Shown one piece after another: positions 28,222-37,035 of a stretch of 64,000 nt of DNA. The position numbers and the translations under genes were made by a program. This DNA is from Streptomyces rhizosphaerihabitans (lineage in GTDB: Bacteria; Actinomycetota; Actinomycetes; Streptomycetales; Streptomycetaceae). The DNA is taken from contig NZ_JAODTZ010000031.1 in the NCBI RefSeq assembly GCF_025399795.1, positions 1 through 64,000 on the forward strand, in the 5' to 3' direction. The stretch's first letter is position 1. The number at the start of each line of letters is the position of its first letter. The notes under the pieces were generated by a model. It was not told where the DNA came from. It did not search any database and was given only the letters and a program-made list of their open reading frames with translations.

Positions 28222-28230
28222 TTATCCACA
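28222..28230 (+). promoter_or_regulatory. Perfect DnaA-box-like 9-mer
   Basis: TTATCCACA, the classical DnaA-box sequence, stands alone in the 262-nt gap between the carbonic anhydrase and MoxR genes. A single box is not an origin. It could titrate DnaA or be chance. Confidence 0.35.
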
Positions 28231-28365
28231 GGCGAGTGACACGAACCGGTAACGGCAACAAGAATGCGGTTGTGGCGTCACGCAGAACCTTCGCGCGTGG
28301 TGTCCGTGTTTCGGGGTGGGCCGGTCCGCACAGGGCGTCGGCCCGAACGGGCCGAGGAGGGCCGG

Positions 28366-29400
28366 GTGACGACCTATGACGATCGAGCGAGCCTTACAGA
28401 TCTGACCGCCACTGCGGAGCGTGTCCGCAGTTCGGTGGAAGGAGTGATCGAAGGCAAGCCTGAGGTCGTACGGCTTTCGCTGACCGTGCTGCTCGCCGAG
28501 GGCCATCTTCTGATCGAGGATGTCCCGGGCGTCGGCAAGACCATGCTCGCCAAGGCGCTGGCACGGTCCATCGACTGTTCGGTGCGGCGCATTCAGTTCA
28601 CGCCCGACCTGCTGCCCTCGGACATCACGGGTGTGTCCATCTGGGACCAGCAGCGCCGGGACTTCGAGTTCAAGCCGGGCGCGATCTTCGCGCAGATCGT
28701 GATCGGCGACGAGATCAACCGCGCCTCGCCCAAGACGCAGTCCGCGCTCCTGGAGTCGATGGAGGAGCGGCAGGTCACCATCGACGGGCAGACCTACGAA
28801 CTGCCCAGCCCGTTCATGGTGGTGGCCACCCAGAACCCGGTCGAGATGGAGGGCACCTACCCGCTGCCGGAGGCCCAGCGCGACCGCTTCATGGCCCGTG
28901 TCTCCATCGGCTACCCCAGTGCGGAAGCCGAACTGCAGATGCTGGACATCCACGGCGGGGTGAACCCGCTGGACGACCTCCAGCCGGTCGCCCACGCGCA
29001 CGACATAGTGAAACTGATCGACGCGGTCCGCACGGTCCATGTCGCCGACCCGGTGCGCCGTTACGCGGTGGAACTGGTGGCGGCCACCCGTACCCACCCC
29101 GACCTCAGACTCGGTGCCTCGCCGCGTGCCACGCTGCATCTGCTGCGCGCGGCGAAGGCGTCCGCCGCTCTCAGCGGCCGGGATTTCGCGCTGCCGGACG
29201 ATGTGCAGGCGCTCGCCGTCGCGGTCCTGGCCCACCGCCTGCTGCCCACGGCCCAGGCGCAGTTGAACCGCCGCACGGCCGAGCAGGTCGTCCAGGAGAT
29301 CCTCCAGCGCACCCCGGTGCCCGCCGCTCCCCACCAGTCCGGCCTGTCGATGGGCCGGGGCGCGCCCACGTACGGTCAGCAGCCGCCCCGGAGGCTGTGA
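28366..29400 (+). CDS. MoxR-family AAA+ ATPase
   Basis: 344-residue AAA+ chaperone-like ATPase. Walker A is in EDVPGVGKTMLAKALA, Walker B in VIGDEINRASPKTQSALLES, sensor 1 in VVATQNPVEMEGTYPLPEAQ. MoxR proteins assist maturation of partner complexes, usually encoded next door as DUF58 and transglutaminase or vWA proteins, exactly as here. The GTG at 28366 has GAGGAGGG upstream and is preferred over the frame's upstream extension. Its stop overlaps the next start (TGATG). Confidence 0.95.
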   Translation: MTTYDDRASLTDLTATAERVRSSVEGVIEGKPEVVRLSLTVLLAEGHLLIEDVPGVGKTMLAKALARSIDCSVRRIQFTPDLLPSDITGVSIWDQQRRDFEFKPGAIFAQIVIGDEINRASPKTQSALLESMEERQVTIDGQTYELPSPFMVVATQNPVEMEGTYPLPEAQRDRFMARVSIGYPSAEAELQMLDIHGGVNPLDDLQPVAHAHDIVKLIDAVRTVHVADPVRRYAVELVAATRTHPDLRLGASPRATLHLLRAAKASAALSGRDFALPDDVQALAVAVLAHRLLPTAQAQLNRRTAEQVVQEILQRTPVPAAPHQSGLSMGRGAPTYGQQPPRRL

Positions 29401-30764
29401 TGACGCAGGCGAGCACGGGGCAGACCGCCGAGGGGGACAAAGGCGGGATGCGCACCGCGCTCGCCGGGCTCACCACCCGCGGCCGCTCGTTCCTGGCCGC
29501 CGGAGTGGCCGCCGCGATCTGCGCGTACGTCCTGGGGCAGAGCGATCTGCTCCGGGTCGGCCTGCTCCTCGCGGTCCTGCCGCTGGTCTGCGCGACCGTG
29601 CTGTACCGCACCCGCTACCGGGTCGCGGGCAGCCGCAGGCTCTCCCCCGGGCGCGTGCCCGCGGGCTCCGAGGCACGCGTCCATCTGCGCATGGACAACA
29701 TCTCGCGGCTGCCCACCGGCCTGCTGATGCTCCAGGACAAGGTGCCGTACGTCCTCGGTCCGCGCCCCCGCTTCGTGCTGGACCGGGTGGAGGCGGGCGG
29801 CCGCCGCGAGGTGTCCTACCGGGTGCGCTCGGACCTGCGCGGCCGCTACCCGCTGGGGCCGCTCCAGCTGCGGCTGACCGACCCGTTCGGCATGTGCGAG
29901 CTGACCCGCTCCTTCTCGACGTACGACACCCTGACGGTCATCCCGCGCGTGGAGGCGCTGCCGCCGGTGCGGCTGGCAGGCGAGGCGAAGGGGTACGGCG
30001 ACGGGCGGCACCGCTCGCTGGCCCTGGCCGGCGAGGACGACATCATTCCGCGCGGGTACCGCTACGGCGACGACCTGCGCCGCGTGCACTGGCGGCTGAC
30101 CGCCCGTTACGGCGAGCTGATGGTCCGCCGCGAGGAACAACCCCAGCGCTCCCGCTGCACCGTGCTGCTCGACACCCGGGGCATCGCCTTCCACGGCGCG
30201 GGTCCCGACTCGGCCTTCGAATGGGCCGTCTCGGGCACGGCGTCGACACTGGTGCACATGCTGGAGCGGGGCTTCTCCGTCCGTCTCCTGACGGACACCG
30301 GCACCTCGGTGCCCGGCGAGGGCACCGACGGGTTCGCGGGCGCCAGCCAGGAGTCGGCGGACGCCGCCGGGATGATGATGGACACGCTCGCCGTCGTCGA
30401 CCACTCGGACGGGACGGGCCTGTCCCGGGCGTACGACGTGCTGCGCGGTGGCAACGAAGGACTGCTGATCGCCTTCCTCGGCGATCTCGACGAGGAGCAG
30501 GCGGCGGTGCTCGGCAAGATGCGCCAGCGCAGCGGCGGGGCCGTCGCGTTCCTGCTGGACAGTGAGTCCTGGGTGCGGGAACCGACCGAGGTGCCCGGCC
30601 CGTTGGACACGAGCGTGGACCGGCTGCGCATGCTGCGCGAGGCGGGCTGGACCGCCGTGATGGTGCCTCGGGGGGCGTCGCTCGCCGACCTGTGGCGCGA
30701 GGCGGACCGCCAGCGCGCCCACGTGGCGTCGACAGGAACTACCGCGGGGGGTGGTGGCGTATGA
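29400..30764 (+). CDS. DUF58 domain protein
   Basis: 454-residue protein with two hydrophobic helices near the N-terminus (about residues 28-62) and a cytoplasmic DUF58 domain. The diagnostic motif RYGDDLRRVHWRLTARYGEL is at about 220-239, followed by a vWA-like segment starting CTVLLDTRG. DUF58 proteins accompany MoxR ATPases and are thought to be their membrane-bound partners or substrates; no reaction is known. ATG 29400 overlaps the moxR stop, an in-frame GTG lies one codon upstream, and its own stop overlaps the next start (ATGA). Confidence 0.9.
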   Translation: MTQASTGQTAEGDKGGMRTALAGLTTRGRSFLAAGVAAAICAYVLGQSDLLRVGLLLAVLPLVCATVLYRTRYRVAGSRRLSPGRVPAGSEARVHLRMDNISRLPTGLLMLQDKVPYVLGPRPRFVLDRVEAGGRREVSYRVRSDLRGRYPLGPLQLRLTDPFGMCELTRSFSTYDTLTVIPRVEALPPVRLAGEAKGYGDGRHRSLALAGEDDIIPRGYRYGDDLRRVHWRLTARYGELMVRREEQPQRSRCTVLLDTRGIAFHGAGPDSAFEWAVSGTASTLVHMLERGFSVRLLTDTGTSVPGEGTDGFAGASQESADAAGMMMDTLAVVDHSDGTGLSRAYDVLRGGNEGLLIAFLGDLDEEQAAVLGKMRQRSGGAVAFLLDSESWVREPTEVPGPLDTSVDRLRMLREAGWTAVMVPRGASLADLWREADRQRAHVASTGTTAGGGGV

Positions 30765-33151
30765 GCGGGCGAGCCCGACTGGCGCTGTGTGCGGCGGCGG
30801 CCACGCTGATGACGTCCTGCGCGCTGCTGCCGCTGGTGAGCCCGGCGACCTGGATCTTCCAGGCGTGGTTCCTGCTGGCCGTGCAGACCGGCGTGGGCGC
30901 GCTGACCCGGCGGGTTCCGCTGGCCCGGCCGCTGACCGTGGCTGCCCAGGCGCTGGTGACGCTGATGCTGCTGACGCTGGTCTTCGCCCGGCATCAGGCC
31001 GTCGCAGGGATCGTCCCCGGGACCGACGCCTTCCAGCACTTCTCTGAGCTGCTCCGGGCGGGCACCGACGACGTCGGCAGATACTCGATTCCGGCCCCGT
31101 TGTCGGACGGGATCCGGCTGATGGTGGTCGGCGGCGTCCTGGTGATCGGGCTCGTGGTGGACGCGCTCTCGGTGACCTACCGCAGCGCCGCGCCCGCAGG
31201 GCTTCCGCTGCTCGCCCTGTACTCGGTCGCCGCCGGCCTCTCAGTCGGCGGCGCGGCGTGGCTGTGGTTCCTGCTCGCGGCCGCCGGCTATCTGATGCTG
31301 CTGCTGGCCGAGGGCCGGGACCGGCTCTCGCAGTGGGGCCGTGTTTTCGGCGGCTCCGGCGGAGCGGCCCGCGCACCCGGCCCGGAGCTCGCGGGCGGCG
31401 CCGTCGCGCCCGTCCGCACCGGGCGGCGGATCGGCGCGGTCGCGCTGGGCATCGCCCTGTTCGTGCCGTTCGTCCTGCCGTCGCTCGACGGCGGCGGTCT
31501 GCTGGGCGGCGCGGCACGGGGTGTCGACAACACCACCGGGGGCGTCGGGGTGGACCTGATGGTCTCGCTCCGCGACAGTCTGAACGTGGACGAGGACCGC
31601 ACGGTCCTGACGTACCGCACCAACACCGCGCAGACGCAGGACCTGTATCTGCGGATCGTCTCGCTGGACGACTTCGACGGCACGGCGTGGAAGCCGACCC
31701 AGCGCCACATCGTGAACGTGCCGAAGACGTTCCCGGCGCCGATCGGTCTCTCCGGCCAGGTCAAGCGGGCCTCGATCCAGACCCGTATCGCGGCGGCCGA
31801 CTGGTACACGCAGGGCTGGCTGCCGATGCCGTATCCGGCCAGCAAGGTGGACATCAGCGGCAGCTGGCGCTACGAACCCGTGGGGCGCACCCTCGTGGGG
31901 GACCACGGCCAGAGCACGCGCGGTGTGCAGTACCAGGTGACGAGCCTGATGGTGCAGCCGACGGCGCGGCAGCTGGCGAACGCCCCGGAGCCCTCGTCGG
32001 CGATGAGGCGCGAGTACACCAAGGTTCCGGGGTCGTTGCCCGCGGTGGTGGCGGCCACGGCCCGCAAGGTCACCGCGGGTTCGGCCAACCACTACGAGCA
32101 GGCGGTCAAGCTCCAGGACTACTTCGCGGTCAGCGGCAACTTCCGGTACAACACCCAGGTGCAGGCCGGCAGCGGCTCCACCGCGATCGCGAACTTCCTG
32201 AAGGACAAGGAGGGCTTCTGCGTCCACTTCTCCTTCGCGATGGCCTCCATGGCGCGGACGCTCGGGATTCCGGCCCGCGTGGCGGTGGGCTTCACACCCG
32301 GGACTCCGCAGGCGGACGGTTCGATGTCGGTGGGGCTGCGGGACGCGCACGCCTGGCCCGAGCTGTACTTCGAGGGTGTGGGCTGGACCCGTTTCGAGCC
32401 GACCCCGAGCCGGGGCACGGTGCCGTCGTACACGCAGACGAACACACCGGGCAACGACGTGTCCGCCGCGCCGAAGCCGACGTCGTCGACGTCCGCGGGA
32501 CCCTCCACCGCGCCGTCGGCCAGTGAGAACTGCTCGCCTCAGCTGCGGAAGCTGGCTGCCTGCCCTGGCCAGTCCTCGGCGGCGGCGGTCGGTGCCCAGG
32601 ACGACGACTGGCCCTGGTTCAACATCCTCGGGCTGACGCTGGCCGGGCTGCTGATCCTGGGACTGCCGCTGCTGCCCATGCTGTGGCGGATGCGGGTACG
32701 GGCCGTCCGGCTCGGCGGCCACGGCCGCACCGAGGCGGACGTGGCGGCGTACACGCTGGGGGCCTGGCTGGAGGTCACCGATTCGGCGTGGGACTACGGA
32801 ATCGCGCCGAAGGAGTCGCAGACGCCGAGGAAGGCCGCCGAGCGGGTCGTCGGGCTCGGGCACTTGGATCCGGAGGCCGCGGCCGCGATGCACCGGCTGG
32901 CCGCGGCCGTGGAGCAGGTTCTCTACGCTCCGCGTCCCCGGCCGGTGGCGGGCCTCGCGAACGACGCGCGCCGTGTCGAGGAGGCCTTCCGGATCTCCGC
33001 GAGCCGTCCCGCTCGTCTGCGTGCTCTCCTCGCCCCCCGTTCGGCCGTCCGGGTGATCTGGGCGTTCTCGACCGCCCGGACATCCCTGAGAAGCCGCCTG
33101 TCGGCCCGCCTGCAATCCCTGCTCCGCCGTCCGTCGAGCCAGAACGGCTGA
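30761..33151 (+). CDS. TgpA-like membrane transglutaminase (DUF3488 + transglutaminase core)
   Basis: 796-residue membrane protein. The N-terminal ~240 residues contain six or so transmembrane segments (DUF3488/TgpA_N). The extracellular central part holds a transglutaminase-like core with the catalytic Cys in EGFCVHFSFAMASMARTLG, His in RDAHAWPEL and Asp/Glu nearby in WTRFEPTPS. A Ser/Thr/Pro linker, a further transmembrane segment (ILGLTLAGLLILGLPLLPML) and a cytoplasmic DUF4129-like tail follow. It likely cross-links or cleaves peptides at the cell surface. The three-gene moxR-DUF58-tgpA operon is common in actinobacteria. Confidence 0.92.
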   Translation: MSGRARLALCAAAATLMTSCALLPLVSPATWIFQAWFLLAVQTGVGALTRRVPLARPLTVAAQALVTLMLLTLVFARHQAVAGIVPGTDAFQHFSELLRAGTDDVGRYSIPAPLSDGIRLMVVGGVLVIGLVVDALSVTYRSAAPAGLPLLALYSVAAGLSVGGAAWLWFLLAAAGYLMLLLAEGRDRLSQWGRVFGGSGGAARAPGPELAGGAVAPVRTGRRIGAVALGIALFVPFVLPSLDGGGLLGGAARGVDNTTGGVGVDLMVSLRDSLNVDEDRTVLTYRTNTAQTQDLYLRIVSLDDFDGTAWKPTQRHIVNVPKTFPAPIGLSGQVKRASIQTRIAAADWYTQGWLPMPYPASKVDISGSWRYEPVGRTLVGDHGQSTRGVQYQVTSLMVQPTARQLANAPEPSSAMRREYTKVPGSLPAVVAATARKVTAGSANHYEQAVKLQDYFAVSGNFRYNTQVQAGSGSTAIANFLKDKEGFCVHFSFAMASMARTLGIPARVAVGFTPGTPQADGSMSVGLRDAHAWPELYFEGVGWTRFEPTPSRGTVPSYTQTNTPGNDVSAAPKPTSSTSAGPSTAPSASENCSPQLRKLAACPGQSSAAAVGAQDDDWPWFNILGLTLAGLLILGLPLLPMLWRMRVRAVRLGGHGRTEADVAAYTLGAWLEVTDSAWDYGIAPKESQTPRKAAERVVGLGHLDPEAAAAMHRLAAAVEQVLYAPRPRPVAGLANDARRVEEAFRISASRPARLRALLAPRSAVRVIWAFSTARTSLRSRLSARLQSLLRRPSSQNG

Positions 33152-33564
33152 CGGACACCGGGGCCCTCGGCCCTCGCCATGCCTGAGCGGCTTGCGGCCT
33201 GAGCGGCTTGCGGCCCGCGGCCTGGCGAGGGCCGGTCCCGTGAGGGCCTGCCCGACGTCGAGCGGTCACGGCGGTCCGGTGCCCGTGACCGCCCTGGAGG
33301 GCGGGCCCCCGAGCGATGGCCGTCCCTGGCCGGGCGAAGCCGAAGCCTTGGGGACGGGCGGGAACAGCCACCCCCCGTGCCGGGCGCCGTCGCGACATGA
33401 GCGCACGGGCCGCCGGGCCGGGTCCCCTGGGCAGGCCCCCGGGTGCCGGGCGGGCCCCCGGGTGCCGGGCGAGACGCCGGGTGCCCCGGCAGGCGCGCAC
33501 CGAGCGGCACCGCACACCGGCCCGCAGCCGGAGCGCGGCGGCTGTCCGACCGAACGCCGACCGC
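33152..33564. other. GC-rich convergent intergenic region
   Basis: Gap between the transglutaminase gene and the palindrome. It holds a perfect tandem duplication of a 16-bp unit (CCTGAGCGGCTTGCGG at 33182-33197 and 33198-33213) and a run of CCGGGTGCCGGGCG-like repeats around 33430-33490. Long frames on both strands here are composition artefacts; I see no gene. Confidence 0.6.
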
Positions 33565-33622
33565 ACATACGCGTGAGGGGGCGTCCACCCGGATCCGGGT
33601 GGACGCCCCCTCACGCGTATGT
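33565..33622. terminator. 58-nt perfect palindrome, bidirectional terminator
   Basis: Perfect inverted repeat with 29-bp arms and no spacer, centred between 33593 and 33594 on GGATCC. It sits between the converging transglutaminase and DUF3040 genes, 23 nt beyond the DUF3040 stop. The RNA would form an extremely stable hairpin in either direction. Lack of any mismatch is unusual for a terminator. Confidence 0.85.
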
Positions 33623-33644
33623 CTGCGGCTGCGACGCCGGAGGC

Positions 33645-34043
33645 TCAGTTACCGCCTTGTTCGTCGCGGCGACGCTGCCAGCGCTGTTCGATTCGATCCA
33701 TCACGGAACGGCGTTGTCGGCCCTGGTGGCGAGCGGCGGGCGAACCCGACGCGGCCGGCTGTTCACCCGGCTTGGGAGCTTTGCGCCAACCGGTGACGGC
33801 GAGCACCGCGCAGCCCAGCATGACGAGGAAGCCCACCACGCTCAGCCAGATCTGAACTGCGACCATTCCAGCCATGAGGAGCGCGATACCCACCAGGAAG
33901 CCCGCGACCGCCTGGTAAACCCGTCGCCGGGTGTACGTACGCAGCCCGCTTCCCTCAAGCGCTGTCGCGAACTTGGGATCTTCGGCGTACAGCGCTCGCT
34001 CCATCTGCTCGAGCATTCGCTGCTCGTGCTCCGAGAGCGGCAC
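33645..34043 (-). CDS. DUF3040 membrane protein
   Basis: 132-residue protein of the actinobacterial DUF3040 family. The family start PLSEHEQRMLEQMERALYAE is followed by two adjacent transmembrane helices (about 48-66 and 70-88) and a charged, Arg-rich C-terminus that should be cytoplasmic. GTG 34043 is chosen because GAGGAGG lies just upstream and because the family motif begins there. Function is unknown; in mycobacteria a DUF3040 gene also lies near the dcw and metF region. Confidence 0.9.
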   Translation of the reverse strand: MPLSEHEQRMLEQMERALYAEDPKFATALEGSGLRTYTRRRVYQAVAGFLVGIALLMAGMVAVQIWLSVVGFLVMLGCAVLAVTGWRKAPKPGEQPAASGSPAARHQGRQRRSVMDRIEQRWQRRRDEQGGN

Positions 34044-34317
34044 GGAGTCCTCCTCATCGTGCAGTCGCCGGGGCGACCGGGGGTCCCCTTCAGGATAGGC
34101 AGGGAATCGCCCCCGTGAAACCCGCCCCTCTACGCCAATTCGCCAACCGGAACCCGTCATGGCACCCCGAAGCGCTGAGGCGTGCATTCCCCAGCGAACG
34201 GTCCGTCATGCCGGACGGTCTCCCCCGATCATACGGCGCCGAGCACTCGATCGGGTGGTCTGTGGCGTACTCCATCTGCTGCCAAGCCCCTGATCAGCGG
34301 CGCACCACGGGAGCAGC

Positions 34318-35088
34318 TCAGTCCCCGGCAGCCCCTCGGGCCTCACCGAGCACGTGCAGTTGTGTGGCCACGGAGTGGAACGCGGCGAGTTCGGCCGCCG
34401 CCGCCTCCAGCTTCAGCAAGGCCTCCAGGGCACCCGGCTCGGTGTCCACCAGGACGCCCGGCACCAGGTCCGCGAAGACCCGTACGCCATGCACGGCACC
34501 GACCCGCAGCCCGGCGCCCTCGACCAGGGAGGTGAGCTGCTCGGCGGTGAAACGGTGCGGAACAGGATCACCCTCGCCCCAGCGTCCGTCCGGGTCGTCG
34601 AGGGCGTGCCGGGCCTCCTTGAAGTGCCCGGCGAGGGCGCGGGCCAGCACGGCTCCGCCCAGGCCCGCGGCGAGGAGGCTGAGCACGCCCTCGGGCCGCA
34701 GCGCGTCCACCACGTTGCGGACGCCCTCGGCCGGGTCGTCGACGTACTCCAGGACGCCATGGCACAGCACGACGTCGTAGCGGCCGCGCTCGACCACGTC
34801 GAACAGCCCGTGCGCGTCACCCTGGACACCCTGCACGCGGTCGGCGACGCCGGCCTCGGCGGCGCGGCGCTCCAGCGCGAACAGCGCGTTCGGGCTGGGG
34901 TCGACGACGGTGACACGGTGACCGAGGCGGGCCACAGGCACGGCGAAGTTGCCGCTGCCGCCGCCCGTGTCCAGTACGTCGAGCGACTCGCGCCCGGCGG
35001 TCTTGACCCGGCGGTCCAGGGCATCCTTGAGGACTTCCCAGACGACGGCGGTACGGAGAGAAGCGCGGGGGCGCATCGGGTCCGACAC
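34318..35088 (-). CDS. Class I SAM-dependent methyltransferase
   Basis: 256-residue methyltransferase. Motif I is VLDTGGGSGNFAVPVARLG and motif II TVVDPSPNALFAL, followed by DVVLCHGVLEYVDDPAEGV typical of small-molecule or lipid methyltransferases (CmoA/UbiE-like fold). GTG 35088 has GAGGAG eight bases upstream; the longer in-frame form starting at 35118 lacks support. It stands alone between DUF3040 and the HEPN-domain gene on the minus strand. Substrate unknown. Confidence 0.88.
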   Translation of the reverse strand: MSDPMRPRASLRTAVVWEVLKDALDRRVKTAGRESLDVLDTGGGSGNFAVPVARLGHRVTVVDPSPNALFALERRAAEAGVADRVQGVQGDAHGLFDVVERGRYDVVLCHGVLEYVDDPAEGVRNVVDALRPEGVLSLLAAGLGGAVLARALAGHFKEARHALDDPDGRWGEGDPVPHRFTAEQLTSLVEGAGLRVGAVHGVRVFADLVPGVLVDTEPGALEALLKLEAAAAELAAFHSVATQLHVLGEARGAAGD

Positions 35089-35341
35089 GGCAGTGACTCC
35101 TCGGCGCGGCACCGCCACTTGAACGGCGGAGCGATCTTCTGGCCTCCCGGCGGGGAGGCAGCAGGGGCCTCCACCCTATTGCCTCCGCCGCCGTGACCGA
35201 TCCCCCGTCTCACGTGCGCCGGATCGCGCGATGAGCGGGTGCCGTACGGCACGGCGAGCGGGTGCCCGACGGACGCCGAGCGGTGCCCTGCGGACGCCGA
35301 AAAGCTGCCGGCCCTGTGCTCCGCCCGAGGCCTCCTCGCGG

Positions 35342-35896
35342 TCAACCCGCGTCCGGAACCCCCCTGTCCACCCGGTCCGGGTCCCCGTCCTGCCGCGGCT
35401 GGGGCAGCACGGGCTGCAGCACCAGCATCCGCTCGACGAGGCGCAGGAACATGGCGACGTCGCGTATCAGGTCGTCGGCGTCGCGGGTGGTGGCCGCTCC
35501 CTGGATGCCCGCCTCCGCGCGGGCACGGCGGGTGGCCCCGGAGGAGAACAGCGCGCTCCACTCGGTCAGTTCGGGCGCGATCTCCGGGAGCACTTCCCAG
35601 GCGCTGCGGATACGGGCCCTGCGCCGGGACGCGGGCTCCGGGCGGGCTCGCGCGGCGAGGACGGCGGCGGCGGTGCGCAGCGCGGCCAAATGGGCCGTGG
35701 CGTACCGCTCGTTGGACGTTTCCAGAGCCGTCGCCTCGTCGAGTCCGGCGCGGGCCTGGGAGAGCAGGTCGAGGGCGGCGGGCGGGGCCGTGGCCCGGCG
35801 GAGCACGGGGTGGACGTCGCCCGCCGGTCCGTTCAGTGAGGGGGCAGGGCCGGTGGCGCGGCGCCGACGGGCGGCGGCTGCGGATGAGTTGGCCAT
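35342..35896 (-). CDS. SAV_6107-family HEPN domain protein
   Basis: 184-residue helical protein. The core from about residue 35 (LDLLSQARAGLDEATALETS) through LVERMLVLQPVL resembles the SAV_6107-like HEPN group found in actinobacteria. HEPN domains often form the RNase part of toxin-antitoxin or surveillance systems with an RxxxxH motif. I see no clear RxxxxH here, so an inactive or scaffold role is possible. ATG 35896 has AGGAGG upstream. No nucleotidyltransferase partner lies beside it. Confidence 0.7.
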   Translation of the reverse strand: MANSSAAAARRRRATGPAPSLNGPAGDVHPVLRRATAPPAALDLLSQARAGLDEATALETSNERYATAHLAALRTAAAVLAARARPEPASRRRARIRSAWEVLPEIAPELTEWSALFSSGATRRARAEAGIQGAATTRDADDLIRDVAMFLRLVERMLVLQPVLPQPRQDGDPDRVDRGVPDAG

Positions 35897-36015
35897 GACG
35901 AACCTCCTGTCGTCGTGTGACGGCACTGTGGCCGTATGTGCACATCGTGCGGTATGCCACTGACAATCCGTTCTGACCTGGGCTTTTGCTTCGATCGAAG
36001 GTTCGGGATAGTTTT

Positions 36016-36035
36016 TGCACTGACCAGTCAGTTCA
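36016..36035. promoter_or_regulatory. TetR-type operator before the ABC/YhgE/tetR operon
   Basis: Palindrome TGcACTGACcaGTCAGTtCA in an unusually AT-rich stretch, 38 bp before the ATPase start. Inverted TGAC/GTCA half-sites with a short centre are typical TetR operators, and a TetR gene is third in the operon. Autoregulation is inferred. Confidence 0.65.
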
Positions 36036-36072
36036 AATTTAGTTCGATGGTGTTTCAGGGGATGGGGGAGCT

Positions 36073-37035
36073 GTGGACGGTCCGCACGGACTGGGCGTCA
36101 CGGCAGAGGACTTCGGACTCAGGGGGCCCCGCGGGTGGGCGTTCCGCGGGGTTCGTCTCGACGCGGAGCCCGGATCGCTCATCGCGATCGAGGGGCCGTC
36201 CGGGTCCGGCCGCACGTGCCTGCTGCTCGCCCTCACGGGCCGGATGAAGGCCACCGAGGGGACGGCGACCGTGGGTTCGTCGAGGCTGCCGAAGCAGCTG
36301 GCCGCGGTGCGCCGGGCGAGCGCGCTCGCCCATGTGCCCGGGGTCACGGACCTCGATCCCGCCCTGACCGTCGGGGAACACCTGCGGGAACGGGCGCTGC
36401 TGCAGCGGCGGTTCGGGGGTTCACTGCGCGCCCTGCTGCGGCCTCGCGGCGAGCGGGTGAGCGAGACCGAGCTGCGGATCGGCGCCGCGTTGACCGCCGC
36501 CGGACTCGACCCTGAGACGCTGCCCAAGGGGGCGAGAACAGCCGTACGCGATCTGGAACGGCTCGAAGCGCTGCGGCTGTCCCTCGCGTTGGCCCTGATC
36601 GGCCGGCCACGGCTGCTCGGTGTCGACGACACCGACCTCAAGCTCTCGGATGCCGAACGGTCCGACGTCTGGGCCCTGTTGACGTCTCTCACCGAGTCCG
36701 GCACCACGGTCGTGGCGGTGTGCAGCGAGGCCCCCGAGGGTGCCGTCGTCGTGTCCACCGCACCGTTCGACATGTCGAAGCCCTCCGCCGAAGAGGACCC
36801 CGCCGGGACTCGCGCGTCCGTGACCGGAGCCGGGGACGGAGCCGGGGCCGGAGCCGGGGACGCGGCCGGGAGCACCGCCGAGATCACCGGCAGCACCGCA
36901 GTTGCCGCCGAAGCCGACACCACCGACACCGACGCCGCCGCGGATGCCATCGCCACCTCCATCGCCGACAGCGACAGCGACAGCGACAGCGACAGCGAGA
37001 ACCACGACAGGAAGACGGTCGATGCGCTCGCCTGA
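36073..37035 (+). CDS. Degenerate ABC-type ATP-binding protein with Ser-Asp tail
   Basis: 320-residue protein with an ABC ATPase fold but altered catalytic motifs. Walker A reads GPSGSGRT with Arg in place of the usual Lys. The LSGGQ signature region is replaced by AVRDLERLEALRLSL. Walker B ends LLGVDDTD, with Asp where the catalytic Glu is expected. Residues ~235-320 are an Ala/Gly/Asp/Thr tail that includes five Ser-Asp repeats. It starts at GTG 36073 after GGGGGAG and overlaps the YhgE gene by 14 nt. It is probably the paired cytoplasmic subunit of that membrane protein, perhaps binding but not hydrolysing ATP. Confidence 0.8.
   Translation: MDGPHGLGVTAEDFGLRGPRGWAFRGVRLDAEPGSLIAIEGPSGSGRTCLLLALTGRMKATEGTATVGSSRLPKQLAAVRRASALAHVPGVTDLDPALTVGEHLRERALLQRRFGGSLRALLRPRGERVSETELRIGAALTAAGLDPETLPKGARTAVRDLERLEALRLSLALALIGRPRLLGVDDTDLKLSDAERSDVWALLTSLTESGTTVVAVCSEAPEGAVVVSTAPFDMSKPSAEEDPAGTRASVTGAGDGAGAGAGDAAGSTAEITGSTAVAAEADTTDTDAAADAIATSIADSDSDSDSDSENHDRKTVDALA

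Noticed and set aside
28222-28230. Replication origin suggested by a DnaA box
   Set aside because: One perfect and one near match about 700 bp apart, no dnaA/dnaN, no box cluster.
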